Positions 46,227 through 54,685 of a stretch of DNA of 64,000 nt are shown here, one piece after another. This DNA is from Clostridia bacterium. GTDB taxonomy: Bacteria; Bacillota; Clostridia; Lachnospirales; Anaerotignaceae. Under the pieces are notes generated by a model. It was not told the origin of the DNA. It saw nothing but the letters and a program-made list of their open reading frames with translations, and did not search any database. A program made the position numbers and the translations under genes. The stretch's first letter is position 1; every line of letters begins with the position of its first letter. The DNA is taken from assembly GCA_022786605.1 (NCBI GenBank), contig JALFWW010000015.1, forward strand, positions 62,001 through 126,000, written 5' to 3'.

Positions 46227-46772
46227 ATGGGGGTACTCAAGAAGGGACAGGCTTTGTTTCTGTATTTTATGGCGTATGCAGTCATTGGCTGGCTTTATGA
46301 GGTTTTTTTAGAAGTGGTGGTATATCGCTGGGGATTTTCAAACAGAGGTTTTTTGTTTGGTCCTTATCTGCCAGTATATGGTTTTGGCGCGGTCATCATT
46401 TTACTGGTACTGCAGCCTTTGAAAAGGAAACGGATTTCTGTGGGGAAAATCAATGTCACGCCTATACTGGTGTTTTTGGGGATTGTGGCATTGACAACAG
46501 GACTGGAGCTTTTGACCAGCTATATCATGGAATGGACAACAGGAGGATGGCTTTGGGATTATGAGCGTTTTGCGTGGAATTTTCAAGGCAGGATCGCACT
46601 GAATCCCAGTATCCGTTTTGGCATTGGCGGTATGTTTTTCCTTTATTGTGTACAGCCATTGCTGGAAAAGGTCAATGGAGCATTGTCTGAAAAAGCCAGA
46701 AGTCTGTTGTCGGGGTGTTTATTTGTACTGATTTGTGTGGATTTTTTATATCAAGTATTTTTGAAAGTGTAA
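46227..46772 (+). CDS. Putative ABC transporter permease-type membrane protein (CmpB-like)
   Basis: 181 residues; the ATG at 46227 follows AAGGAGG, better placed than an upstream ATG at 46206. About five membrane segments. FSNRGFLFGPYLPVYGFGA and GRIALNPSIRFGIGG match the ABC_trans_CmpB family, widely found in Firmicutes and usually annotated as putative permease. No ATPase is adjacent. The role is not established and the name should not be read as proof of transport. Confidence 0.8.
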   Translation: MGVLKKGQALFLYFMAYAVIGWLYEVFLEVVVYRWGFSNRGFLFGPYLPVYGFGAVIILLVLQPLKRKRISVGKINVTPILVFLGIVALTTGLELLTSYIMEWTTGGWLWDYERFAWNFQGRIALNPSIRFGIGGMFFLYCVQPLLEKVNGALSEKARSLLSGCLFVLICVDFLYQVFLKV

Positions 46773-46788
46773 CAAAGAGGTGTGTTTT

Positions 46789-47577
46789 ATGATCCGAGTG
46801 AATACAGAAGCATGTATTGGATGCGGTATGTGTGAAAAAGATTGTCTGGCAAGTGCCATTCGTGTGGAAGATGGCAAAGCCAAGGTGAAAATGAAATGTA
46901 TGGAATGTGGACATTGTGTGGCAGTCTGTCCCGTGGGAGCGGTTGCCATGGATGGCGCTTATGACATGGCGGATGTGATGCCCTATGACGCGGAAACATT
47001 CAAAGTGCCTGCGGAAAATTTCCTGAATTTTCTGAAATTCCGTCGTTCCACAAGACAATATCAGCCAAAAGCGGTGGAACAGGAAAAGCTGGAACGTGTT
47101 GTGGAAGCTGGGCGTTATACGCCTACTGCCAGCAACGGGCAGAATGTGCATTTTGTGGTGGTACAGGAACAGATAGAAAAAGTGAAGGACCTGATCTGGG
47201 AAGGTTTGGAACGGATGCTGGATGCGGGAGAAATTCCTCATTACCGTGGTATGCTCCAGCGGTTCATTGACCGCAGAAAAGCGGATAAAACCCAGGATGC
47301 CTTGTTCTTTGGTGCTCCTGTGCTGGTGGTGCTCACATGTGAAAGTCCTTGGAATGGTCCACTGGCTGCCAGAAGTATGGAATTGATGGCAGAAGCGGAA
47401 GGTCTGGGGTCTTTGTACAGCGGCTTCATTCAGAGAGGCATTTTCTACAGCCCGGAAGTGCAGGAACTCCTTGGCATCACAGGAGAACAGGTGGCAGTTT
47501 GTATGCTTATGGGATATCCTGCCGTGAAATATCGCCGTACGGTTCCTCGAAAAAAAGCCAATGTTTCTTGGAAATAA
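46789..47577 (+). CDS. Ferredoxin-domain nitroreductase family protein
   Basis: 262 residues; ATG at 46789 with AAAGAGG before. Residues 1-60 form a 2[4Fe-4S] ferredoxin (CIGCGMCEKDC and CMECGHCVAVCP), linked to an FMN-binding nitroreductase domain beginning RRSTRQYQPKAVEQ, with GRYTPTASNGQN and GFIQRGIFYS. The ferredoxin presumably feeds electrons to FMN. Natural substrate unknown; such enzymes reduce flavins, quinones or nitro groups in anaerobes. Terminator at 47636. Confidence 0.92.
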   Translation: MIRVNTEACIGCGMCEKDCLASAIRVEDGKAKVKMKCMECGHCVAVCPVGAVAMDGAYDMADVMPYDAETFKVPAENFLNFLKFRRSTRQYQPKAVEQEKLERVVEAGRYTPTASNGQNVHFVVVQEQIEKVKDLIWEGLERMLDAGEIPHYRGMLQRFIDRRKADKTQDALFFGAPVLVVLTCESPWNGPLAARSMELMAEAEGLGSLYSGFIQRGIFYSPEVQELLGITGEQVAVCMLMGYPAVKYRRTVPRKKANVSWK

Positions 47578-47635
47578 GAAATTCAAAAGATTGTCAAAAT
47601 ACCTGTTTTTTAAATTTTTGATACCGCTGAAGGGT

Positions 47636-47663
47636 AAAGGGAAACGAAGAGTTTCCCTTTTTT
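47636..47663 (+). terminator. Intrinsic terminator after the nitroreductase gene
   Basis: AAAGGGAAAC pairs with GTTTCCCTTT, loop GAAGA, then T run. Confidence 0.88.
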
Positions 47664-47671
47664 AATCCGCA

Positions 47672-47848
47672 GTCGGAATTTATTTCCGACGAGGAAAAGC
47701 AGGAGTTTCAAGGCTTTTGAGCCAATGGAGCTCCTGCTTTATACCGCTGTCTACTCGTCAAAGGCTTGAATGAAATGAGCCTTTGACGATAGGTTGTCGA
47801 TTTTTTCGACAACCTGAAAAGACTGTCATATTTTGGCAGTCTTTTTTT
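47672..47848 (+). other. Chain of five hairpins upstream of spoIIGA
   Basis: Successive stems: 7 bp at 47672-47690; 10 bp at 47696-47740 with an inner GGC/GCC stem; 12 bp perfect at 47755-47789; 10 bp perfect at 47791-47815; and a terminator with T8 at 47817-47848. The fourth stem consists of opposed Spo0A-box-like sequences, listed separately. ATACCGCTG occurs twice (near 47620 and 47741). No open reading frame fits. Confidence 0.8.
47795..47811. promoter_or_regulatory. Opposed Spo0A boxes (0A boxes)
   Basis: TGTCGAT and TTCGACA, the 7-base Spo0A recognition sequence (TGTCGAA) on both strands, 6/7 and 7/7. They lie about 100 bases before the predicted start of transcription of spoIIGA. Confidence 0.6.
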
Positions 47849-47865
47849 TATGCCATTCAGCCGAT

Positions 47866-47898
47866 GTGACAAGTTTTGCCTGCCTGCTTTTTTATAAT
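47866..47898 (+). promoter_or_regulatory. spoIIG promoter with long spacer
   Basis: GTGACA and TATAAT with 21 bases between them (22 if the -35 is read as TGTGAC). A comparably long spacer is established for the Spo0A-activated spoIIG promoter of B. subtilis. Confidence 0.6.
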
Positions 47899-47917
47899 AA
47901 GATCAGGAGGGAGCAAT

Positions 47918-48781
47918 GTGGAACTTTACATAGACGTGGTGTTTTTGGTCAATGGCAGTTGTTCCTGTCTGGCTCTGTGGACTGCCGGAAGGCTGCTACA
48001 CAGAAAATGCCGATGGTGGCGATTGGCTTTAAGCGGCTTTGTTCCATCGCTGTTTTTTTGCCTGTTGCTGGTGTTTGGTATAAAAGCAGGCTTTCTTTTG
48101 TCTGTTGTAATGATGATTCTGGGGCTGGAAATTGCGTATTTTCCCAAAAGCTTTTCTGGATTTTTCCAGCTTCTTGCGGCATTGGGTGTGGCTTCTTTTC
48201 TGCTGGCAGGTTTTCTGGAAATGCTTTTTGCTTTTACGGATGCTCAGCAATTTCTGGGAAAAGGGCTGACCATTTCCCTTTCCATGATGCCATGGCAGCG
48301 ATTGCTTTGGGGTTGTCTGTTGTTTTACATACTCCTAAAAGCAGGAGCGGGATGGTTGGAATGTCATGGAAAAAACAGAGGGCAGTATTGCAGGCTCACT
48401 GTGGAATCCGGCGGCAAAGTCATCAGCTGCACAGGTTTTTTGGATACAGGCAATGAACTGTGTACAGAAGGAGAAAAACCTGTGGTGGTTTTGGAACTTG
48501 CCAGATGCGTGCCCCTTCTGCCGAAGGAAAGTGCCCTTTGTCTGCTTTTGGGAAAATCCCTGCCGGAGGAAGAAGCGGCGTTTTTCTCTCAAATACCCTT
48601 TGCCGCTGTAGGTACATCATCAGGCATGCTGACATTGTTCACAGCAGAACGCTTGACCGTAACACAAGGCGAGAAAAGCCGGATATATGAGCAGATGCCT
48701 ATTGGCATTTATATGGATCGTTTTACAGGTGGTTCAGCCGCACTGGTACCCCCTGTTTTGTTGGAGGAGGAAGGCATATGA
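47918..48781 (+). CDS. spoIIGA: Sporulation sigma-E processing peptidase SpoIIGA
   Basis: 287 residues from a GTG with AGGAGG ten bases upstream. The N-terminal half has five hydrophobic segments; the C-terminal half is an aspartic-protease-like domain with FLDTGNEL (Asp176 is the catalytic residue of the DTGN motif). It cuts the pro-sequence of SigE in the mother cell after a signal from the forespore. It overlaps sigE by four bases, the standard spoIIG operon. Confidence 0.95.
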   Translation: MELYIDVVFLVNGSCSCLALWTAGRLLHRKCRWWRLALSGFVPSLFFCLLLVFGIKAGFLLSVVMMILGLEIAYFPKSFSGFFQLLAALGVASFLLAGFLEMLFAFTDAQQFLGKGLTISLSMMPWQRLLWGCLLFYILLKAGAGWLECHGKNRGQYCRLTVESGGKVISCTGFLDTGNELCTEGEKPVVVLELARCVPLLPKESALCLLLGKSLPEEEAAFFSQIPFAAVGTSSGMLTLFTAERLTVTQGEKSRIYEQMPIGIYMDRFTGGSAALVPPVLLEEEGI

Positions 48782-49509
48782 AAGCATGGAAGTATCAACT
48801 GTTTTTCTGGAAATATCGTCTGGGAAGCTGGTTGAAAAAGTGGCAGAAAGCCACAGGGATTTTTTATATTGGAGGAAGTGATGTATTTCCGCCGCCGCTG
48901 AAGCCGGAGGAGGAGGCTTTGCTGCTGGAACAGCTTGGCGGCGAGGATGATTTGCAGGTAAAATCCGTACTCATTGAGCGGAATCTGCGTCTGGTGGTAT
49001 ACATCGCCAGAAAATTTGAAAATACAGGCATCAATGTGGAAGATCTCATTTCCATTGGCACCATTGGACTGATCAAAGCCATCAATACGTTTAAGACAGA
49101 TAAGAACATCAAACTGGCAACATACGCTTCAAGATGTATTGAAAATGAAATTCTCATGTATCTGCGCCGCAACAGCAAAACCCGGGCAGAGGTTTCCATA
49201 GATGAGCCCCTCAATGTGGATTGGGAGGGAAACGAATTGTTGCTTTCTGATATTTTGGGAACGGAAAGCGATGCCATTTACAAGAGTATCGAAGATGAGG
49301 TCAATAAAGACCTGCTCCATCAAGCCATGGAGAAGCTTTCTGGCAGAGAGCGGCAGATCGTCCAGATGCGTTTTGGAATTTTGCCGGAAACCACAGAACG
49401 CACCCAAAAGGAGGTGGCAGACATTTTAGGCATCTCCCAATCCTATATTTCCCGTCTGGAAAAGAAAATTATGGGGCGGCTGAAAAAAGAAATGAATAAA
49501 TTGATGTAG
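48778..49509 (+). CDS. sigE: RNA polymerase sporulation sigma factor SigE
   Basis: 243 residues, ATG within the spoIIGA stop. Residues 1-30 form the removable pro-sequence, with a hydrophobic/basic amphipathic look ([17 protein letters not shown]). Region 2 is [23 protein letters not shown] and [22 protein letters not shown]; region 4 is [23 protein letters not shown]. SigE drives early mother-cell genes. The pattern closely matches SigE of Bacillus and Clostridium. Terminator at 49529. Confidence 0.97.
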   Translation: MKAWKYQLFFWKYRLGSWLKKWQKATGIFYIGGSDVFPPPLKPEEEALLLEQLGGEDDLQVKSVLIERNLRLVVYIARKFENTGINVEDLISIGTIGLIKAINTFKTDKNIKLATYASRCIENEILMYLRRNSKTRAEVSIDEPLNVDWEGNELLLSDILGTESDAIYKSIEDEVNKDLLHQAMEKLSGRERQIVQMRFGILPETTERTQKEVADILGISQSYISRLEKKIMGRLKKEMNKLM

Positions 49510-49528
49510 CGGAGAAAGGAGGTGACAT

Positions 49529-49555
49529 CCCCTGTGCCATGCACGGGGGATTTTT
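49529..49555 (+). terminator. Intrinsic terminator after sigE
   Basis: CCCCTGTGC pairs with GCACGGGGG around CAT, followed by T5. Confidence 0.85.
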
Positions 49556-49556
49556 C

Positions 49557-49808
49557 ACGTATCCAGATAATGGAGAGGCTCAAAGTCGGTGTTTTTCGTT
49601 CTGCCGCAGCCGTTTTCAAATGCCTGCATAGGCTGCCCATGGCTTTGAAAGGAAATCCGTCTGGTGCTGTCCCGACATTCCTGCAAGTTGGAAATGGCTT
49701 CTGTTTGTTCTTTGCTGCGCATGAAATCAACTCCTTTTTCAACAGCATATCCTTTTTATAAAAAAGTATGCCTTTGTTTCCATAGAAGAATATGGCAGTT
49801 TTTGCGAG
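49557..49808. other. Intergenic stretch between sigE and sigG
   Basis: Short frames occur but none has a ribosome site. The only clear signals are the terminator before it and the sigma-F/G-like promoter after it. Confidence 0.5.
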
Positions 49809-49838
49809 GTATATTTTGCCTGTCCGCTGGGAAAATTC
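49809..49838 (+). promoter_or_regulatory. Sigma-F/sigma-G-type promoter of sigG
   Basis: GTATA, 15 bases, then GGGAAAATTC. The forespore consensus is GYATA with GGnnAnAnT at this spacing; nearly every position agrees. It lies 43 bases before the start codon. Confidence 0.65.
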
Positions 49839-49880
49839 TTTCATAGAATTTCGCAAGAAATCTGAGCGGGGGTGTAGGCA

Positions 49881-50657
49881 ATGGGATATTATAAAAAAGT
49901 GGAAATCAGTGGTGTGAATACGGCACAGCTTCCTGTACTGAGCGCATTGCAGGCGAAAGAGCTGTTCCGTCGGTATCATGACGGGGATGAAAGCGCCAGA
50001 GAATTGCTCATAGAGGGGAATCTGCGCCTTGTTTTGAGTGTGATCAAACGGTTTGAAAACCGCAATGAAGATATGGATGACTTGTTTCAAGTAGGCGTTG
50101 TGGGGCTTTTGAAGGCAATTGAAAACTTCAATCCAGACTTGGATGTGATGCCTTCCAGTTATCTTTGTCCCATGATCAGTGGGGAAGTGCGGCGGTATCT
50201 GCGGGATAATAATACCATTCGGGTTTCCCGTTCTCTGCGGGATACTGCGTATCGTGCCTTGCAGGTGCGGGAACGGCTTACAGCGGAGAAATCTAAGGAG
50301 CCTTCAGTGGATGAAATCGCTAAAGAAATGGGACTGCCCAAAGAAAGTATTGTGCAGGCTTTGGATGCTATACAGGACCCGGTTTCTCTTTTTGAACCAG
50401 TCTATCATGACGGGGGGGATACACTCTTTGTGATGGACCAGGTCAGTGATGACAAAAATGGTGATAAGCTTTGGCTGGAAAATCTTTCTTTGCAGGAAGC
50501 TATGCACCATTTGTCAGAGCGGGAAAAGAAAATCGTGGCACTGCGGTTTTTTGAAGGGAAAACCCAGACAGAAGTCAGCAGTGAAATCGGCATCAGTCAG
50601 GCACAGGTTTCTCGGCTGGAAAAATCTGCATTGAAACGGATGCGCAAGTATGTGTGA
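49881..50657 (+). CDS. sigG: RNA polymerase sporulation sigma factor SigG
   Basis: 258 residues behind GGGGGTG. KKVEISGVNTAQLPVLS is the characteristic SigG N-terminus; region 2 EGNLRLVLSVIKRFENRNED and DVMPSSYLCPMISGEVRRYLR; region 3 PSVDEIAKEMGL; region 4 TQTEVSSEIGISQAQVSRLEK. SigG directs late forespore genes after engulfment. Directly following sigE is the typical clostridial order. Confidence 0.97.
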   Translation: MGYYKKVEISGVNTAQLPVLSALQAKELFRRYHDGDESARELLIEGNLRLVLSVIKRFENRNEDMDDLFQVGVVGLLKAIENFNPDLDVMPSSYLCPMISGEVRRYLRDNNTIRVSRSLRDTAYRALQVRERLTAEKSKEPSVDEIAKEMGLPKESIVQALDAIQDPVSLFEPVYHDGGDTLFVMDQVSDDKNGDKLWLENLSLQEAMHHLSEREKKIVALRFFEGKTQTEVSSEIGISQAQVSRLEKSALKRMRKYV

Positions 50658-50774
50658 TTCATAGAAAAAGGTTTCTTTTTTATGGATGCGGTTTCTATGG
50701 ACAAGCGTCCTTTTTTAGAGTAAAATATTTTTGAGTAAAATAAAAATATTTTTGATTCAAGGAGGAATTTGTTT

Positions 50775-51317
50775 ATGAAACTGCGTGCAGAGGATACAGC
50801 AGCACTTTTTATTGATTTTCAGGAACGTCTGGTTCCCGCTATCCATGACAACGAAGCTATTGTGGAAAAAACAGTGATTCTGGCAAAAGGTTTACAGGAA
50901 TTTGGGGTGCCAGTGGCTGTGACACAGCAGTACACAAAAGGTCTGGGTGATACCGTTCCCGCTGTAAAAGAAGCTTTTGCTGAGTTTAACTATATCGAAA
51001 AAGCATGTTTTTCCTGCTGTGAATGTGAAGAATTCGCAACATGGGCAAAGGCGCAAGGTAAGAAAAACATCATCGTTTGCGGCGTGGAAGCGCACATCTG
51101 CGTATTGCAGACAGTTCTGGATCTGATGGAAGCTGGTTTGAATGTATTCGTTCCTGCGGATTGCATCGGTTCCAGAAAACTCTATGACAAAGAAATGGGT
51201 ATCAAACGTCTGGAAAAAGAAGGCGCATACCTGACAACTTGTGAAGCGGTTCTCTTTGAACTGACAGGCGGCGCAAAATCCCCTCATTTCAAAGTGATTT
51301 CCAAACTGGTAAAATAA
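50775..51317 (+). CDS. Isochorismatase-family hydrolase, YcaC-like
   Basis: 180 residues; ATG at 50775 with AAGGAGG well placed. FIDFQERLVPAI contains the catalytic Asp; VTQQYTKGLGDTV is a YcaC-type block; VCGVEAHICVLQTVLDLM holds the nucleophilic Cys. Members hydrolyse small amides or act on isochorismate-like compounds; substrate unknown. A GC-rich hairpin follows at 51329. Confidence 0.88.
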   Translation: MKLRAEDTAALFIDFQERLVPAIHDNEAIVEKTVILAKGLQEFGVPVAVTQQYTKGLGDTVPAVKEAFAEFNYIEKACFSCCECEEFATWAKAQGKKNIIVCGVEAHICVLQTVLDLMEAGLNVFVPADCIGSRKLYDKEMGIKRLEKEGAYLTTCEAVLFELTGGAKSPHFKVISKLVK

Positions 51318-51328
51318 AAGGATTTTCA

Positions 51329-51353
51329 GGGCACTCCCGCGGGGGTGTCCTTT
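51329..51353 (+). terminator. Weak terminator-like hairpin
   Basis: GGGCACTCCC pairs with GGGGGTGTCC; only TTT follows, so read-through is likely. Confidence 0.4.
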
Positions 51354-51384
51354 CCAACAATGAGAAACAGAAAGAAGGCAGCTT

Positions 51385-51990
51385 ATGAGTTTCTGGACAA
51401 ACTGGAAGGGAAAAGAACATTTTCGTACCATTACATACCATCGAAAGCTGGTTCGGCAGTATTGTTTTCGTGTTGGTTTATATCGGCAGGGGCTGATGCA
51501 CGACCTTTCCAAATATTCTCCAACAGAATTTCTGGTGGGTGCCAGATATTTTCAGGGAGATCGCAGCCCCAATAATGCGGAACGAGAAGCGAAGGGGTAT
51601 TCTTCTTCTTGGCTCCATCACAAAGGTCGGAATAAGCATCACTTTGAATACTGGATTGATTATACTTTGAAGCCGGGAGAAATTTTGGGCGGCATGAAAA
51701 TGCCTGTGCATTTTGTAGTGGAAATGTTTATGGATCGTATTGCGGCATGCAAGGTATATCAGAAAGAAAATTATACAGATGCCAGTCCATGGCTGTATCA
51801 TAAGCAAAGCAGAAGGGTGCATACATTGATGCATCCAGATTCTCTGCGGCTGCTGGAGCGTTTGCTGAAAATGTTGGCGGTGCGTGGGGAAGAAGAAACA
51901 TTTGCTTATGTAAGAAAAATCCTGCGCCATGACAGACAGCAAAGACTGCGGGAATTTCTGCATCGAAATGAAATCAGAAAGAAAAGATAA
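51385..51990 (+). CDS. DUF5662 family protein
   Basis: 201 residues. YRQGLMHDLSKYSPTEFLVGA and NKHHFEYWIDY make His/Asp groupings suggestive of a metal-dependent HD-like fold; VHFVVEMFMDRIAACKVYQ is another conserved block. Widely found in Firmicutes, without known function. Transcription ends at a strong terminator shared with dacF. Confidence 0.8.
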   Translation: MSFWTNWKGKEHFRTITYHRKLVRQYCFRVGLYRQGLMHDLSKYSPTEFLVGARYFQGDRSPNNAEREAKGYSSSWLHHKGRNKHHFEYWIDYTLKPGEILGGMKMPVHFVVEMFMDRIAACKVYQKENYTDASPWLYHKQSRRVHTLMHPDSLRLLERLLKMLAVRGEEETFAYVRKILRHDRQQRLREFLHRNEIRKKR

Positions 51991-52000
51991 ATTTCTATAC

Positions 52001-52042
52001 AAAAAAGAAGGTTCCATGTTACTGATATGGAACCTTCTTTTT
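52001..52042. terminator. Bidirectional intrinsic terminator
   Basis: AAAAAAGAAGGTTCCAT pairs with ATGGAACCTTCTTTTT. Confidence 0.9.
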
Positions 52043-52051
52043 GTAATTCAT

Positions 52052-53482
52052 TTATCTCTTATGTCGGAACGTATGAGAATGATGCTGTCTCAGACGTTCC
52101 TGACGTTTTGCCCTTCTCATGGCACGGCGGCGTTCCCGTCTTTGATAGCCAATGTATCTGCAGCAGCAGAATACAATGACCAGTATACCAAATACGACAC
52201 CAACACCAATGGCAATGCGTTTCAAAATTTTGTTTCTGGCTGCAGTTGCCTGCGCTGCACGTTCTTCGTCAGTGGTAGCTTTTACTTCCTTTTGTGCAGT
52301 CAGATCCACAGTAGCAAGGGCCTCTCCGTTTAAAGAAAGTACCGCAGTACCCAGTTTGTCGCCCACTGCAACAGGAACAGAAGCGCTTTCTGGACAGTCA
52401 ACTGCCTTGGTGATGTTTTCAATGGCTGCGTTTTTGGGAATGGTCACATAAACATCACTTGCAGGTGCCACAGCAATGGTATCCAGTGTAGTGGTTTTAT
52501 CTTTGTATGTTTCCGTGATTGCCACATTTTGTGTCAGGTCTGCGGCGGAGAATGCCTTTACAGTCTGATAATTGGCAAAACCGTAATCAAACAATGTTTT
52601 TGTGTCCACATAATGTTGTGCGCCATTGCATTTGAGTACAACAGCGATGAGTTCCGTATCGCCTTGTTTGGCGTATGTCACAAGGGTGTTCTGGGCTTCT
52701 ACCGTGTAGCCTGTTTTGCCGCCTTCCGCATATTCATAATAATATAGGGAATTTTCGTTGAGCATCTGATGCTGACCGTGAAGAGGGCGTTCCTCCGGTT
52801 GTTTGTTGGTGGGAGGAATCACATAATAGGTATTGGACATGATACTGCGATAGGTTTCGTTTTTCAGCAGTTCCTGTGCGATCAGAGCCATATCGTAAGC
52901 GGTGGTGTAATGGTTTTCATCAAAAAGACCATTGGCGTTCACGAAGTTTGTGTTTTCACATCCCAATTCTTTTGCCCTTGCCGTCATGTGTTCCGCGAAT
53001 TTTTCCATGGTGCCGTCAACATATTCTGCGGCGGCGTTGGCACATTCGTTGGCGGAACGGAGCATGATACCATAAAGAACTTGCTCCAGTGTCAGGATTT
53101 CGCCTTCCTGAATGGCAATGTGAGCACTTCCCGGTTCGATGCTGAATACGGCATCGTGGGAGAAAGTGATCTCATCCTCCAGACTGCCATGTTCCAGTGC
53201 CAGCAGAATGGTCATCAGTTTTGTGATGCTGGCGGGATACTGTTTGGTACGGCTGTTTTTTTCATATAAAATTTTTCCGGTGATGGCATCCATCAATATG
53301 GCAGACTCTGCTGTCAATGTCAGTTCGCCGGAAGTGGAATCAGTATTTGTTTCTTCGGAATCTGTTGCCGCAGATTCAGTCGTTTCTGCTTCTGTTCCTT
53401 CTGTTTCTGTTGCATATGCTGGAAAGGCAGCAGTGAAAAGAAGTGTTGCTGCGAGGACTAAGCTGAAAATTTTATGCTTCAT
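52052..53482 (-). CDS. D-alanyl-D-alanine carboxypeptidase, DacF-like
   Basis: 476 residues with a signal peptide (ends AYA) and an acidic Thr/Glu/Ser linker. SxxK is S85-I-T-K88 (YPASITK), SxN is SAN at 143-145, KTG is at 256-258. The enzyme trims the terminal D-Ala of peptidoglycan stems. A C-terminal hydrophobic helix (IAIGVGVVFGILVIVFCC) and a very basic tail (RRERRRAMRRAKRQE) anchor it; such a tail differs from the amphipathic helix of classical PBP5. Position next to the sporulation genes suits a DacF role but does not prove it. Confidence 0.93.
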   Translation of the reverse strand: MKHKIFSLVLAATLLFTAAFPAYATETEGTEAETTESAATDSEETNTDSTSGELTLTAESAILMDAITGKILYEKNSRTKQYPASITKLMTILLALEHGSLEDEITFSHDAVFSIEPGSAHIAIQEGEILTLEQVLYGIMLRSANECANAAAEYVDGTMEKFAEHMTARAKELGCENTNFVNANGLFDENHYTTAYDMALIAQELLKNETYRSIMSNTYYVIPPTNKQPEERPLHGQHQMLNENSLYYYEYAEGGKTGYTVEAQNTLVTYAKQGDTELIAVVLKCNGAQHYVDTKTLFDYGFANYQTVKAFSAADLTQNVAITETYKDKTTTLDTIAVAPASDVYVTIPKNAAIENITKAVDCPESASVPVAVGDKLGTAVLSLNGEALATVDLTAQKEVKATTDEERAAQATAARNKILKRIAIGVGVVFGILVIVFCCCRYIGYQRRERRRAMRRAKRQERLRQHHSHTFRHKR

Positions 53483-53635
53483 AAGATTCTCCTACTATGA
53501 TAATTTTTGTTTTTGTGGTAAAATAAAAAAAGTATGGAAATGTGTTCTGCATACCATATCTTTAAAAGTATACCAGAAAATAACCAAAAATAAAAACAAA
53601 TTTTTTCTTAAAATATTGCCAAGAGGGTATGTTTT

Positions 53636-53971
53636 ATGAAACAAGAAAGATGGAAAGTGACACTGGCTGTGATTTTTCTGCTGGTATCGGGCTTCTGGTA
53701 CAGCCATTTGTATTACGACGGAAAAGTGATACAGGAAACGGCACCTGCGGTGGAAACAGTGGAAGTTATGGTCAATGAAAGGATTAACCTAAATACGGCT
53801 AGCAAAGAAGAACTCATGCTTTTAGATGGAATCGGTGAGAAAATGGCAGAAAGAATTTTGGCATACCGTGAGGAATATGGACCTTTTGCCAAAATAGAAG
53901 ATATTCAGAATGTAAAAGGCATTGGAGAAAAGACATATGCGAAAATCGCAGGAAAGCTTACCGTAGATTAG
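53636..53971 (+). CDS. ComEA-like helix-hairpin-helix protein
   Basis: 111 residues. An N-terminal membrane segment (about 9-27) and short linker precede NLNTASKEELMLLDGIGEKMAERILAYR and KGIGEKTYAKIAGKL, two HhH units that bind DNA. ComEA presents DNA to the ComEC channel at the membrane. The comEC gene lies 3.5 kb downstream with a two-component system between, unlike the comEA-comEB-comEC order of Bacillus. Confidence 0.93.
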   Translation: MKQERWKVTLAVIFLLVSGFWYSHLYYDGKVIQETAPAVETVEVMVNERINLNTASKEELMLLDGIGEKMAERILAYREEYGPFAKIEDIQNVKGIGEKTYAKIAGKLTVD

Positions 53972-53995
53972 ACAAGAACAGGAGGAAAGGGCAAA

Positions 53996-54685
53996 ATGGC
54001 GTATCATATTTTGGTAGTGGACGATGAAAAGCTGATTGTCAAGGGAATCAAATTTTCATTGGAACAGGATGGAATGGAAGTAACAGCGGCTTACGATGGG
54101 GAGGAAGCGCTGCAATATATCAAGGAAGGAAATTTCGATCTGGTGGTGCTGGATGTAATGCTGCCCAAAATGGACGGCTTGCAGGTTTGCCAGCAGGTAC
54201 GGGAATTTTCTCAAATCCCCATCATTATGGTAACGGCAAAAGGGGAAGACATGGACAAGATCATGGGTCTGGAATACGGCGCCGATGACTATATCACAAA
54301 GCCTTTTAACATTCTGGAACTGAAAGCCAGAATCAAAGCCATCCTGCGCCGCAGCGTGAAGAAGGTGACAGCGGAACCACAGGCGAAAAATGTGCTGAAA
54401 GCCCGTGATCTGGAACTGGCTTATGACAGTCGTCGGGTATTCATCAATGGCAGAGAGGTAAATCTGACAGCGAAAGAATTTGACCTGCTGGAACTGCTCA
54501 TGGAAAATCCCGGAAAGGTTTACAGCCGTGAAAAACTGCTGGATACCGTATGGGGATATGATTACCCTGGCGATGTACGTACAGTAGACGTGCATGTGCG
54601 TCGTCTGCGTGAAAAAATAGAAACAAATCCAAGTGAACCCAAATATATCTTTACAAAATGGGGAGTTGGTTACTATTTTAATTAA
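53996..54685 (+). CDS. OmpR/PhoB-family response regulator
   Basis: 229 residues behind AGGAGG. Receiver domain: acidic pair D9/D10, phosphorylation site D53 in LDVMLPKMDG, T in VTAKG, Lys near 103 (TKPF). The C-terminal winged helix begins LELAYDSRRVFINGREVNL and has SREKLLDTVWGYDY and RTVDVHVRRLREKI. The histidine kinase start overlaps it. Target genes are unknown. Confidence 0.95.
   Translation: MAYHILVVDDEKLIVKGIKFSLEQDGMEVTAAYDGEEALQYIKEGNFDLVVLDVMLPKMDGLQVCQQVREFSQIPIIMVTAKGEDMDKIMGLEYGADDYITKPFNILELKARIKAILRRSVKKVTAEPQAKNVLKARDLELAYDSRRVFINGREVNLTAKEFDLLELLMENPGKVYSREKLLDTVWGYDYPGDVRTVDVHVRRLREKIETNPSEPKYIFTKWGVGYYFN

Noticed and set aside
49522-49846. Overlapping small frames between sigE and sigG
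   Set aside because: They cover the terminator and promoter, lack ribosome sites and show no protein-like composition.
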